From NCBI GenBank assembly GCA_965207165.1, contig OZ242265.1:1240001-1304000 (forward strand): a DNA stretch of 64,000 nucleotides, written 5' to 3'. Below the pieces are notes generated by a model, which did no database searches, was not told the DNA's origin, and saw only the letters and a program-made list of their open reading frames with translations. The stretch's first letter is position 1, and each line of letters begins with the position of its first letter. The stretch comes from JAAXHV01 sp965207165 (GTDB lineage Bacteria; Pseudomonadota; Gammaproteobacteria; Eutrophobiales; Eutrophobiaceae). The position numbers and the translations under genes are program-made. Positions 54,002 to 62,859 of this stretch are shown here, piece by piece.

Positions 54002-54334
54002 ATGAACGCAAGAAACGGCATGAAGCCGGTGCATCCCGGAGATTTCCTGCGCGGCGAACTCGACGGACTCGGGCTGGCCGCCAACGCGCTATCGAATGCG
54101 TTGGGCGTGCCTGGAAACCGGGTAACAATGATCCTGAACGGCCAGCGGGGCGTGAGCGCGGACACAGCGCTGCGGCTTGCGCGGTATTTCGGGTTGACGC
54201 CGCAACTCTGGATGAACCTGCAGAAGACGTGGGAGCTTCGCCAAGCGGAGATCGCAACGGGCCGCGAGATCGCGAAGTGTGTGGCACCCCGGCAGGCAGC
54301 GGCAACGGGCGCGGCGGCCGATGCCCGTTCCTGA
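54002..54334 (+). CDS. higA: HigA-type antitoxin (Xre family)
   Basis: 110 residues from MNARNGMKPVHPGDFLRGEL, with GAGGGAG seven bases upstream; an in-frame Met 14 codons earlier lies in the toxin remnant. The HigA/VapI helix-turn-helix is clear (ALSNALGVPGNRVTMILNGQ, ADTALRLARYFG, TPQLWMNLQKTWELR). It should bind DNA and neutralise HigB, but its partner is broken, so it is now an orphan that may regulate the overlapping downstream mrr gene (14-bp overlap). Confidence 0.85.
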   Translation: MNARNGMKPVHPGDFLRGELDGLGLAANALSNALGVPGNRVTMILNGQRGVSADTALRLARYFGLTPQLWMNLQKTWELRQAEIATGREIAKCVAPRQAAATGAAADARS

Positions 54335-55250
54335 TTTTCAGTCGCTGATGCTCCCTGCCCTTAAGGCGTTCGCTGGCGGTGGGGAGTCGTCGCTTACGCA
54401 AGTCCGCGAACGGGTCGCCGCTGCCGAAGGACTCTCTGCCGAAGATGTTCGGGAAATGTTACCGAGCGGTCGGCAGTCAGTCTTTGTGAATCGTGTGAGT
54501 TGGGCCGTAATGTACATGGAGCGCGCCGGGCTGTTGGGGCGCCTTCGTCGCGGCGTGTATCGGTTGACGCAAGAGGGTGAACGCCTGCTGTCCCGTAAGC
54601 CTTCTCGTATTGATCTGAACCTGCTTGGAGAGTACCCCGATTTCACCGACTGGTTGCGCCGGGCGAACGGCCCGTCTCCCAGCAAGGGTGTGGCGTCCAA
54701 GCAGAACGGTGATGTCACTGACACGCCGGAGGAGGTGCTGGACCGGGCCGCCCAACAGTTGACCAGCGCTCTGGAAGCCGATGTGCTGCATCGGGTTCGC
54801 GATGCGGCCCCTGCATTTCTCGAACGGGTGGTTGTCGATTTGCTTATCGCGATGGGCTACGGCGGCGGTGATGCCACGATGGGCCGCGTAACGGGGCGTT
54901 CGGGCGATGGCGGAATCGACGGCACGATCCGGGAGGACGCGCTCGGCCTGGACGAAGTTTACGTGCAAGCGAAGAAATACGCTGAAGGCAATGCTGTCGG
55001 CGAAAGTGACCTGCGAAACTTCGCGGGCGCGATTGACGCCGCGGGCACGACCAAGGGCGTGTTTGTCACCACCGCCGGATTCACGCGTGCCGCCAAAGCC
55101 TATGTGGCGAGAAGCCCGAAACGGATCGTCCTGATCGACGGTGCGGAACTCGCACGTCTGATGGTCCGGTACGGAGTCGGCGTGAGAACGCGCACCCTTC
55201 ACAAGATCAAGCGGATCGACGACGACTACTTCGATCAGGAAGCGCCGTAG
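54321..55250 (+). CDS. mrr: Mrr-like restriction endonuclease
   Basis: 309 residues from MPVPDFQSLMLPALKAF; a longer in-frame ORF starts inside higA. The N-terminal Mrr winged-helix domain is followed by an Mrr_cat PD-(D/E)xK domain with GDGGIDGTI (Asp about 196) and VYVQAKKY (Gln-x-Lys about 216-218), the catalytic D-QxK signature. Mrr enzymes cut DNA carrying foreign methylation. It lies 3 bp before the MmeI-like gene; being next to a methylase, it may instead work with it, but Mrr normally acts alone. Confidence 0.85.
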   Translation: MPVPDFQSLMLPALKAFAGGGESSLTQVRERVAAAEGLSAEDVREMLPSGRQSVFVNRVSWAVMYMERAGLLGRLRRGVYRLTQEGERLLSRKPSRIDLNLLGEYPDFTDWLRRANGPSPSKGVASKQNGDVTDTPEEVLDRAAQQLTSALEADVLHRVRDAAPAFLERVVVDLLIAMGYGGGDATMGRVTGRSGDGGIDGTIREDALGLDEVYVQAKKYAEGNAVGESDLRNFAGAIDAAGTTKGVFVTTAGFTRAAKAYVARSPKRIVLIDGAELARLMVRYGVGVRTRTLHKIKRIDDDYFDQEAP

Positions 55251-55253
55251 GCC

Positions 55254-58034
55254 GTGCGCCTGTCGTGGAACGAGGTCCGCGCCCGCGCCGCCAGGTTCGT
55301 GGACGACTGGCGGGATGCGGCCTACGAGAAGGGCGAGACGCAGAGCTTCTACAACGACTTCTTCGAGGTCTTCGGGGCTCGCCGGCGCTCGGTGGCGCGC
55401 TACGAGGAACACGTCACGAAGCTGAACAACCGCTCGGGCTACATCGATCTGTTCTGGCCCGGCGTCCTCATCGTCGAGCAGAAGAGCGTCGGGCTCGATC
55501 TCGAAAGAGCCTACGGACAAGCCGGGGAGTACTTCGACGCGCTGCGCGAGAGCGACCGCCCGCGATTCGTTCTGGTGAGCGACTTCCAGACCTTCGAGCT
55601 TCACGATCTCGACGAGCGCACGGTTGTCGAATTCGCGCTCCCGGACCTGCCCGCGCACGTCGAGTCCTTCGGCTTCATTCTTGGCGTGCAGCGCCGCACG
55701 TTCCGCGATCAAGATCCGGCGAACATCGAGGCGGCCGAGCTGGTCGGGCGGCTGCACGACGCGCTTGCTGATGCCGGACACCAGGGCCACGATCTGGAAC
55801 GCTTTCTTGTGCGCGTCGTGTTCTGCATGTTCTCCGACGACACCGGGGTGTTCGAGCCGCGCGACATCTTCCTCGATTTCCTTGAGACGCGAACCGGCGA
55901 GGACGGGGCCGATCTCGGCCCGTGGCTGGCGCAACTGTTCGAGGTGCTCGACACACCCGAAAGCGGCCGGCCCGCGACGCTTGACGAGGACCTGGCGCGG
56001 TTCCCCTACGTCAACGGCGACCTGTTCAAGGGACACCTGCGGACGTTCTCGTTCGACGCGCCCATGCGTGGGGCGCTGCTCGATGCCTGCCGGTTCGACT
56101 GGTCGCGACTCTCGCCCGCGATCTTCGGCGCGCTGTTCCAGTCGGTGATGGACCCGGCGGAGCGTCGCGCCCGAGGGGCACACTACACGACTGAGAAGAA
56201 CATCCTCAAGGTAATCGAGCCATTGTTCATGGACGACCTGCGGGCAGAGTTCGAGGGGCTTCGGGCGCGTCGAGGCCGAGACCGGCTCACGGCACTCCGG
56301 CAGTTTCAGGCCAAGCTTGGCGGGCTGACCTTCTTCGATCCGGCGTGCGGCTGCGGCAACTTTCTCATCATCGCCTACCGGGAGCTTCGGGAGCTTGAGA
56401 TCGAGGTGTTGCGGGAGATTTACCCGAAGTCACGAATGGGGAGGCAGATGGACGCCCTGGCGTCTGACCTGTCGGGGGTGGACGTAGGCCAGTTCTACGG
56501 GATCGAACTTGGCGAGTTCCCGTCCCGCATCGCCGAAGCAGCGTTGTGGATGATGGACCACATCATGAACAACCGGCTGAGCCTTGAGTTCGGCCAGACC
56601 TACGCACGAATTCCGCTCGAGAAGTCACCGCACATCGTCCACGGCGACGCGCTGGAAACAGACTGGTCCGGTCTGCTGCCGCCGGGCAATTGCTCGTTCG
56701 TGTTCGGCAATCCGCCGTTCGTGGGTGCGAAATTCCAGACGCGGGAGCAGCGCGAGCAGGTGCGGGGGATCGCCGCGCTCGGCAAGAGCGGCGGCACGCT
56801 CGATTACGTCGCCGCGTGGTTCATCAAGGCGGGGGAGTACGTGAACGGCACCGATGCCCGGATTGGCTTCGTCGCGACCAACTCGCTCACGCAGGGCGAG
56901 CAGGTCGCCCAACTGTGGCCGGTCCTCTTCGGACGTTGCGGGCTTGAAATCGCGTTCGCGCATCGGACGTTCGCGTGGGGCTCGGACGCGCGAGGCAAGG
57001 CGCATGTGCACGTCGTCATTCTCGGCCTCGACCGGCGAGAGGCAGCGCGATCCGAGAAGCGGCTGTTCAGCTATCCCGACATCAACGGCGAGCCGGAGGA
57101 AAGCGGCCACGCTGCGCTGTCGCCCTACCTGTTCGAGGCGGGCGGACTGTCGGACCCCCATTTGGTGGTGCGGGGAGAGAAATCGCCGATTAACGGGATG
57201 AGCCGGTTGATTATCGGCTCCAAGCCCGTCGACGGCGGCAATTACATCTTCGAGGCGGCGGAACGCGCCGCGTTTCTGGAAGCGGAACCGGAGGCCGCTC
57301 CCTACCTTCGCCCTTACGTGGGAGCGCGAGAATACTTGCAGGGCAGCGAACGGCGCATTCTGGTGCTGCACGACACGCCGCCCGAAGTGCTGGTGACATT
57401 GCCGCGACTGCGAGAGCGGATCGCTTCCGTCCGCGCCTACCGCGAGGCCAGCAAGAGCGCGCCCACGCGGAAGCTCGCGGGGACTCCGACGCTCTATCAT
57501 GTGAACGTCATTCCCGGCGCGCCGTTTCTGGTCGTGCCGAAAGTGAGTTCAGAACGGCGAGAGTATGTACCGGCTGGATGGCTGGAACCGCCGACTGTCC
57601 CGAGCGATCTTGTGTTCGTGCTTCAAAACGCCACCTTGGCTGATTTCGCGCTGCTGACCTCGGCGATGCACATGGCTTGGCTGCGCCATATCGGCGGGCG
57701 GCTCAAGAGCGACTACCGCTATTCCATCGGACTTGTTTACAACACTTTCCCGCTGCCGCCGAAGGAGGCCGACTTGTCGAGGCTGGAGCCACTGGCGCAA
57801 ACGGTGCTCGATGCCCGCTCCGCGCATCCGGGCGCAACCCTGGCCAACCTCTACGATCCCGACCTGATGCCGCCGGACCTGCGCCGGGCGCATCAGGCGA
57901 TTGATCGAGCCGTGGATCGCCTCTACCGGCGCAACGGGTTCGCTTCCGAGCGCGAGCGCGTCGAGCACCTGTTCATGCTGTATGAGAGGATGCATACTCC
58001 GCTGGCGCCAGCAACGGGGGGCCGAAGGCGGTGA
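55254..58034 (+). CDS. Type IIL (MmeI-like) restriction-methylation fusion
   Basis: 926 residues starting at GTG, very close to MmeI (919). N-terminal nuclease with D65-x9-E75-x-K77 (YIDLFWPGVLIVEQK), the same D-x9-ExK spacing as MmeI. Gamma-class adenine methylase follows: motif I FFDPACGCGNF (about 359-370), motif IV GNPPF (about 485-489) preceded by IVHGDALETDW. The C-terminal third is the target-recognition region. Such proteins both methylate and cut at the same site without a separate subunit. High GC relative to the eCIS genes indicates transfer with the island. Confidence 0.9.
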   Translation: MRLSWNEVRARAARFVDDWRDAAYEKGETQSFYNDFFEVFGARRRSVARYEEHVTKLNNRSGYIDLFWPGVLIVEQKSVGLDLERAYGQAGEYFDALRESDRPRFVLVSDFQTFELHDLDERTVVEFALPDLPAHVESFGFILGVQRRTFRDQDPANIEAAELVGRLHDALADAGHQGHDLERFLVRVVFCMFSDDTGVFEPRDIFLDFLETRTGEDGADLGPWLAQLFEVLDTPESGRPATLDEDLARFPYVNGDLFKGHLRTFSFDAPMRGALLDACRFDWSRLSPAIFGALFQSVMDPAERRARGAHYTTEKNILKVIEPLFMDDLRAEFEGLRARRGRDRLTALRQFQAKLGGLTFFDPACGCGNFLIIAYRELRELEIEVLREIYPKSRMGRQMDALASDLSGVDVGQFYGIELGEFPSRIAEAALWMMDHIMNNRLSLEFGQTYARIPLEKSPHIVHGDALETDWSGLLPPGNCSFVFGNPPFVGAKFQTREQREQVRGIAALGKSGGTLDYVAAWFIKAGEYVNGTDARIGFVATNSLTQGEQVAQLWPVLFGRCGLEIAFAHRTFAWGSDARGKAHVHVVILGLDRREAARSEKRLFSYPDINGEPEESGHAALSPYLFEAGGLSDPHLVVRGEKSPINGMSRLIIGSKPVDGGNYIFEAAERAAFLEAEPEAAPYLRPYVGAREYLQGSERRILVLHDTPPEVLVTLPRLRERIASVRAYREASKSAPTRKLAGTPTLYHVNVIPGAPFLVVPKVSSERREYVPAGWLEPPTVPSDLVFVLQNATLADFALLTSAMHMAWLRHIGGRLKSDYRYSIGLVYNTFPLPPKEADLSRLEPLAQTVLDARSAHPGATLANLYDPDLMPPDLRRAHQAIDRAVDRLYRRNGFASERERVEHLFMLYERMHTPLAPATGGRRR

Positions 58035-58555
58035 GTGGAGTTACTGGTGAGAACGCGCCCATGGAAGACATTACGAAGCATTCCGTCGAACGCGCTACGG
58101 ACGGAGCCGTAAGGCTTTGGTCGTTTGCAAGCGCCTCATATCCCATACAAGACGGAGTGGTCATCCAAGCAAGGCTTGAGTACATGGTGGTCGAAAGCGC
58201 GAGCGCCTTTTCGTTAAGTGCGCGTCGTGCGATGGAAGTTCTAAATGATCTGGAGTTCAAGCTTCGTCAGCCGAGATATGAGTGGCAGCCGACGGTCGAC
58301 GGCGAAGTAGTAGGAAATTTGCGGGACGCTCGCAACCGTATCATCCATTCCAGAAAGATGACGGTCGGATTTGAGCCGCTTCCGGAGAAAATGACTGTCA
58401 TATCTGGAGGCGCTTATATTGTTCCCTACATACGCGTGGAAACTGACAGGCGCAAGTTAGCAGTCGTCGATACTTTTTCGCTTTCCCATTGCTTTCTTTA
58501 CGACGTCCTTCCCGCACTTCTCGCAAGGCGAGAAAAGGCTGATACGGTTCACTGA
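58031..58555 (+). CDS. Possible HEPN-family defence protein
   Basis: 174 residues from a GTG that overlaps the MmeI-like stop (an internal ATG at 58061 is an alternative). Mostly helical in the middle, with ARNRIIHSRK, which fits the R-x4-H motif of HEPN RNases (Arg-Asn-Arg-Ile-Ile-His). The coupled start suggests it functions with the restriction enzyme. No exact family is recognised, so an RNase or structural role is inference. Confidence 0.5.
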   Translation: MSGVTGENAPMEDITKHSVERATDGAVRLWSFASASYPIQDGVVIQARLEYMVVESASAFSLSARRAMEVLNDLEFKLRQPRYEWQPTVDGEVVGNLRDARNRIIHSRKMTVGFEPLPEKMTVISGGAYIVPYIRVETDRRKLAVVDTFSLSHCFLYDVLPALLARREKADTVH

Positions 58556-58594
58556 TCTTTGCGAATCAATTCCTCAACGGGAGGGTCGCTTACT

Positions 58595-58790
58595 TCAAAC
58601 GTGGGCGCGTTGATTTGTTGATAGCATCTCCCTGGCGAGAATGTTCCCCACCTTCTCCGCCGCATCGACGAGAGGGGCGTCGGATAGGTGGGCGTCGCCC
58701 GCCGTTGTCCAGTGTCTCTTGTGACCAAGCAGCTTGCAGACCAGCGGCAGGTTCTCGCCCGAACGGATGCGGTCGCGCATATCGCGGGCG
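58595..58790 (-). pseudogene. Tyrosine recombinase C-terminal remnant
   Basis: One frame reads GENLPLVCKLLGHKRHWTTA, then GDAHLSDAPLVDAAEKVGNI, the end of alphaproteobacterial-type integrases (GKLLGH...TTAGYAHL), with the catalytic Tyr position (usually AGYAHL) replaced by Asp (AGDAHL). No upstream part is intact. It is a trace of a previous mobile element that brought the GC-rich block. Confidence 0.65.
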
Positions 58791-59076
58791 CGGCGGCGGG
58801 CTTGGTCCAGCGGCATGGCCACGTACCGGGTGGCGACAACGCGGTGGCTGCATCCCTGACTGCGGGCCTGCCTGCGCGATCCAGACCCCCGGTAATCCTG
58901 CCGGTTTGCGCCGCGGCAATGTGTGCCGGCCGCGCCCGTAGCAACCCAGGACCGGCATCGAATCCAGTTGTCGAGCGGCGAACTGTGGCCTGCGCCAGGA
59001 TTGACCACCGGGACCGGGGCTCCATCGCCACGCGCAGCTGGTCCGGCGGCGCGTGCGATGTGGTGCGCTCAGCCAT

Positions 59077-60289
59077 CGGGTTATGTCAATTAATCATCAG
59101 GCCCCGTTGCAAACGGGGGGGGGGTCAAGGGGGGGTGTCCCCCTCTTGCGAGACTCCTGTATCAAAACACAGTTTTGTATACAGGAGTAGTCTCGCCCCT
59201 GCCGTTACCGACAGTAATCGACCGTGTGCGAGTTGTTCCCTGACAGCATAACCCGGTGGTCTGTCGGATAACATATCACAGGATGACTCCGGTCGTTCGA
59301 TTTGCTGGCATTTATCCATTTCCCTCCTCCCACCCGGGCGGTTAATCCTATCCTGCAGGAGCACGGACCGGCTGGCGCATCTGGCCTGGTTCATCCTGTA
59401 CAACCTGACCCAAGCAACAATCAGGGCACACAGGTCAACCCCTGGCAATACGGCCCGAACTCCGCAAGGAACGCCTCATGACAGACAAACACATTCCCAG
59501 CCAGGCACTCGATGCTCGCCATCGTTTCAGCGCCTGGGAGCGGGGTCGTCCTGTTCAACCTGCCGTTGTTGTTATCGACTGCTGCGGGCTGCGCTGGTCC
59601 CGTCTGCTCGATGATGTGTGTATCTCGGGCCGTATGGCTTGCCATGCAAAACGGAATTTGCTCACTCGCCCTATTTTTCCCGATACGTTAAATTGAAACC
59701 GGTTCCGGCCCCTGTAATCAGTGGCAGCTTTGCTATGAAGTATGCACCCCGGTTTCACTGCACTGAAACACGTTCTCAAATAACGTATACGGGCAAAAAA
59801 TACCTTCCTGGTTCATTTTAAGAGGAGTGAGGCAAGATAGGCATTGTGTGACACAATGGCCGAGAGATAGACCCCCAAAACTACATCAGCCACTGCCGCC
59901 ATGAACAACCCCTGGCCAGCCGGTGCCCATGGACACCATTACACAACCGAACGGGCGGACCTAAGTCCTGTGCCCAGTCCTGCCACTTGTTACGCGCCGC
60001 CATATTCACTTGCAGGAACCTGTTCCGGCATCAAGACAAGACTGTCCCGCCACCCTGTCATATTGCTCGGGTAAGGTCGTTCTGATGAGCCGAATCCGGT
60101 GCAGGAACGGTCTGATGGAAATAATCCGCCCCGCGGTTCCATCATGCCGGTATGGTCCCCTGGTACATTGGCAACGGTTTGCGGTGCCCTGGACGGGCTG
60201 TGTCGCCTGTGTGACGGTTTTCAGGGTTGTTATCAAATACACATATAAGGCTGGATTTGGAACTGCGCGTTATATCGCCAGGAGTCTTG
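59077..60289. other. Gene-poor island stretch
   Basis: 1.2 kb without a convincing gene. It holds a run of ten G near 59115-59124 next to C-runs, the hairpin at 59148-59196, and many short ORFs with no recognisable content. The best small candidate is 59478-59696 on the plus strand (72 codons, AAGGAACG before ATG, protein MTDKHIPSQALDARH...), but nothing supports function. Probably decayed DNA. Confidence 0.4.
59148..59196. other. Large imperfect hairpin
   Basis: GCGAGACT-CCTGTAT-CAAAAC pairs with GTTTTG-ATACAGG-AGTCTCGC with a 3-base bulge. About 21 paired positions make it one of the strongest hairpins in the window. It could be a terminator-like structure, a recombination site or a small repeat element. 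Confidence 0.5.
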
Positions 60290-60535
60290 TTACCGTATAG
60301 CCGTAACGGAGGCTTTCTGAGCCGCCAGATAACCGGCCCACTGTTCCATCAGCCGCCGCCGCAACTCAAACAGGTCAGAGCGCTGGTACGCCGCCTCAAC
60401 ACGGTTCGAATTGACGTGCGCCAGGGCCAACTCGCACACCTCACACCGCTGGTGGGTCCGCTCGGCAGCCCACTGCCGGAACGATGAGCGCATGCCGTGA
60501 GGCGCGCAGCCGATATGGTTCTCCAGAACAGCCAT
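60290..60535 (-). pseudogene. P4-type integrase C-terminal fragment
   Basis: 81 residues of an integrase end: HGMRSSFRQWAAERTHQRCE, ELALAHVNSNRVEAAYQRSD, then LFELRRRLMEQWAGYL. It includes the His-x-x-Arg box and the catalytic Tyr (AAYQRSDL) but nothing upstream. It lies near the right end of the island and differs from the intact integrase, so it marks an earlier insertion or a tandem island. Confidence 0.8.
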
Positions 60536-60813
60536 TTGATCGGATGATTGCCCTGCTCGTGGCTACGGAACCCCGACCTGAGATGCAGCCGTGAGTCAAA
60601 GCGGATGGTCTGTCTCCCGGCGACCGGTCACGTTCACTGGGGAATTTATTGAAGAAAACCGGGAAAATGACACCACATGTATAACGGATTTATAATAGCG
60701 GAAATAGTGATTAAATTTCCTGCACAATCTGTGGGACGGATTGTGTGAAAATTACAGGCCGTATTTTATAATATACTATACTAAACAACGAGTTATAGAT
60801 ATATTGCTACTCA

Positions 60814-60820
60814 TGAGCCA
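60814..60820. other. Island attachment core, right (attR)
   Basis: TGAGCCA, identical to 52118-52124, at the exact junction between the 5' half of the tube gene and island DNA. Confidence 0.75.
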
Positions 60821-61057
60821 GTCGTACAAATGGCTGGCCTGCCTGACGACACCCCTGGTCAGTGTGACGGAGATTTCGTCAACCTGCCTGCCCGGCATAC
60901 GGATAATGCCCGAGCCGTCATAGTAGGTAATGTTCTGTACACCGTAGTCACCTATGTTGACGTCCTGAAAACGGTACTGTTCTCCGCCCAGGTCAACGGT
61001 ATAACGATAACTTGGTACGGGAAAGTCATTGATAATAGCTTGTGCAGTAGTTGCCAT
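60815..61057 (-). pseudogene. 5' part of the inner-tube protein gene, cut by the island
   Basis: Codons 1-81 of a gp19-like tube protein, starting MATTAQAIINDFPVPSYRYT, with FQDVNIGDYGVQNITYYDGS and ISVTLTRGVVRQASHLYDWL. The open frame runs 12 codons into island DNA (to 60776) before a stop. Without the island it continues in frame at 52118. It lies just downstream of two sheath genes and just upstream (in the original order) of the tube initiator. A truncated 93-residue product lacking the C-terminal strands should not polymerise. Confidence 0.9.
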
Positions 61058-61227
61058 GATTTAATTTCCTCTTGGTTTAACTATAAAAAAAGGAACGCCT
61101 TCAAGAAGCGCCCATCCGATAAAATATGGGAAGTCAGGATGCCGGTTTGCCGCCGCAGATCATGATTCCTGCTCCGGCAGTTTGCCGGCGAATAAACAGA
61201 CTCCGCATTATTGATGCTTGCGGCTCA

Positions 61228-62853
61228 TCACCCGTCAGAGCCCTGCAGGTTATGGGTGATCGTCATGACCACGAATTCTGCCGGTCTTACCGCTGCAATG
61301 CCTACGGAAATATGCAGGCGGCCTGCGCGGATATCCTCGTCGTTCATCGTTTCACCAAGGCCTAACCTGATGAAATAAGCTTCTTCAGCGGTTGTCCCGT
61401 TCAAGGCGCCTGCCGACCAGAGCTCATCCAGGTAGCCGATAAGCATGGTTCTGATCTTCAACCAGGTAAACGAATTGTTCGGCTCGAAAACGGCGAAGGC
61501 GGTTGCCCTCCTGATATCGCTTTCCACCTTTATGAACAATCGCCTGACCGGAATATAGCGCCATTCATTGCTGTTCCCGTCCAGTGTCCTAGCGCCCCAG
61601 ATTAACGTCCCCTTGTTGACGAAGCTGCGCAGGGCATTGATAGACTTGCCATCCGGTGAATTGTTGAGGAATTCCTGCCCGGAATTATTGATTTCCAGAA
61701 CCGGGCCGGTGACGTCGTTGAGCACTATATTGGCCGCCGCTTTCCAGGGTCCGGATACAGTATCGGTCTGCGAATATGCTGCCGCGACCACGCAACCGGG
61801 AGGCAACGTTGTTTTCCGCTGATGCAGCGTGGAAACGACATTGGCGTAAACTGACGGGTTGTCAATTTTAATCCTGTTATCAGCCAATTTGGCAATTTCC
61901 TCATCGAAAACGAATTCCGCCTGTTGCCGGGCCAGGGCTTCCTGTCCTGTCCCCGCAACGCCGATAGCAAACTTCCCGGGTTCAGAAACTCTCCTCCATG
62001 CATCGATGATCGCGGCCGGCGCCGACCCCGTTCCGGGGTCGACAACCAGCGAGATACTGTTGCCGGCCACGCTCACATAAGGGGTGTCTTCCCGGTCGTC
62101 CGCGGCTTCAGCGATGCTGATAGCCGCGCCCTCTCCGGGCCTGCCGGCATAGCTTATGCGGATACAGTTTTCCTTCTCGAACAACCCGTAACCACGTCTT
62201 ACCGATACCAGGCTCTCGTCGCAAGGAGAGACGGATGTGGTATTGAGATAAGGATAATAGGCTGCGCCATAGCTGAGATTGGCAATACCGATACCGTTCC
62301 TGAAGGTCGTGACATCGTTATTTTTTACGTCCAGGATGACAAACCGGTCCTTCAATTCGCTGCATTGCTCCAATGCGGAATTGCACAGCATGTAGTAATC
62401 GGCATCGCCCAGGTTGACGGCATCGGCCAGCACGACCAGCGTCGGCCTGTCATCATTTTTCAGAACGGTCAGCCCCCTCTCGAAATCCTCCCTTGTTACC
62501 GGGCCCGAGGAACTTCCTACCGACAGGATAAAGCAACTGCCGCCGCCATTTCTGAAGTACAAATCGATACTTTGATGCAGGTAATGACGTGTAGCCGCCT
62601 CACTGACATGCGCAGCATTTCCGTCTACATCGATGTGCACGTCAATACCGGCACACTCGACGCCGCCAAAATACGCTTCATAATCAGGCAGCGAACCGAC
62701 CGGTGTCAGCACGTCTGTCAGATCATTGCCGTCCGTATCGGCCGCTTTCTGGGTATAACCGATAAATACTGCCAGCGCTGTTGCCCCGGGAGTAATTGAC
62801 AGGGGTTGGACAGTCTGCTCTTCCAAATAGCTATTTGGAGTACTGAAAGACAT
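61228..62853 (-). CDS. Contractile sheath protein
   Basis: 541 residues. The N-terminus (MSFSTPNSYLEEQTVQPLSI, TALAVFIGYTQKA) and the C-terminus (WSAGALNGTTAEEAYFIRLG, AVRPAEFVVMTITHNLQ) are typical of phage/eCIS sheath proteins, whose extended arms interlock neighbouring subunits. It is paralogous to 62860-64000 and 37159-38445. It starts 6 bp after the stop of the upstream sheath gene and lies before the split tube gene. Confidence 0.95.
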   Translation of the reverse strand: MSFSTPNSYLEEQTVQPLSITPGATALAVFIGYTQKAADTDGNDLTDVLTPVGSLPDYEAYFGGVECAGIDVHIDVDGNAAHVSEAATRHYLHQSIDLYFRNGGGSCFILSVGSSSGPVTREDFERGLTVLKNDDRPTLVVLADAVNLGDADYYMLCNSALEQCSELKDRFVILDVKNNDVTTFRNGIGIANLSYGAAYYPYLNTTSVSPCDESLVSVRRGYGLFEKENCIRISYAGRPGEGAAISIAEAADDREDTPYVSVAGNSISLVVDPGTGSAPAAIIDAWRRVSEPGKFAIGVAGTGQEALARQQAEFVFDEEIAKLADNRIKIDNPSVYANVVSTLHQRKTTLPPGCVVAAAYSQTDTVSGPWKAAANIVLNDVTGPVLEINNSGQEFLNNSPDGKSINALRSFVNKGTLIWGARTLDGNSNEWRYIPVRRLFIKVESDIRRATAFAVFEPNNSFTWLKIRTMLIGYLDELWSAGALNGTTAEEAYFIRLGLGETMNDEDIRAGRLHISVGIAAVRPAEFVVMTITHNLQGSDG

Positions 62854-62859
62854 CGAAGG

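Larger units (their letters stand above)
52118..60820. mobile_element. Genomic island inserted in the eCIS tube gene (about 8.7 kb)
   Basis: Bounded by the 7-bp repeat TGAGCCA and by the two halves of the tube gene. It encodes an integrase at its left end, a decayed higB with higA, an Mrr-like nuclease, an MmeI-like restriction-methylase, a HEPN-like protein and fragments of two other integrases. The defence block (about 53600-58030) is visibly more GC-rich than the eCIS genes, indicating recent transfer. Insertion into a protein-coding gene is unusual for a P4-type integrase. Confidence 0.88.

Noticed and set aside
54477..56183. 568-codon minus-strand ORF opposite the mrr and MmeI-like genes
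   Set aside because: GC-rich genes often leave long open frames on the opposite strand. The plus-strand proteins have clear motifs and this frame has none.
56625..57500. 291-codon minus-strand ORF
   Set aside because: Shadow of the MmeI-like gene with no motif.
58549..59076. 175-codon minus-strand ORF
   Set aside because: Its protein is Arg/Ala/Pro-rich frame-shadow sequence. Only another frame (58595-58790) carries a recognisable recombinase end, so I kept that as a remnant.
61924..62799. 291-codon plus-strand ORF
   Set aside because: Antisense to the sheath gene, whose protein is plainly real.
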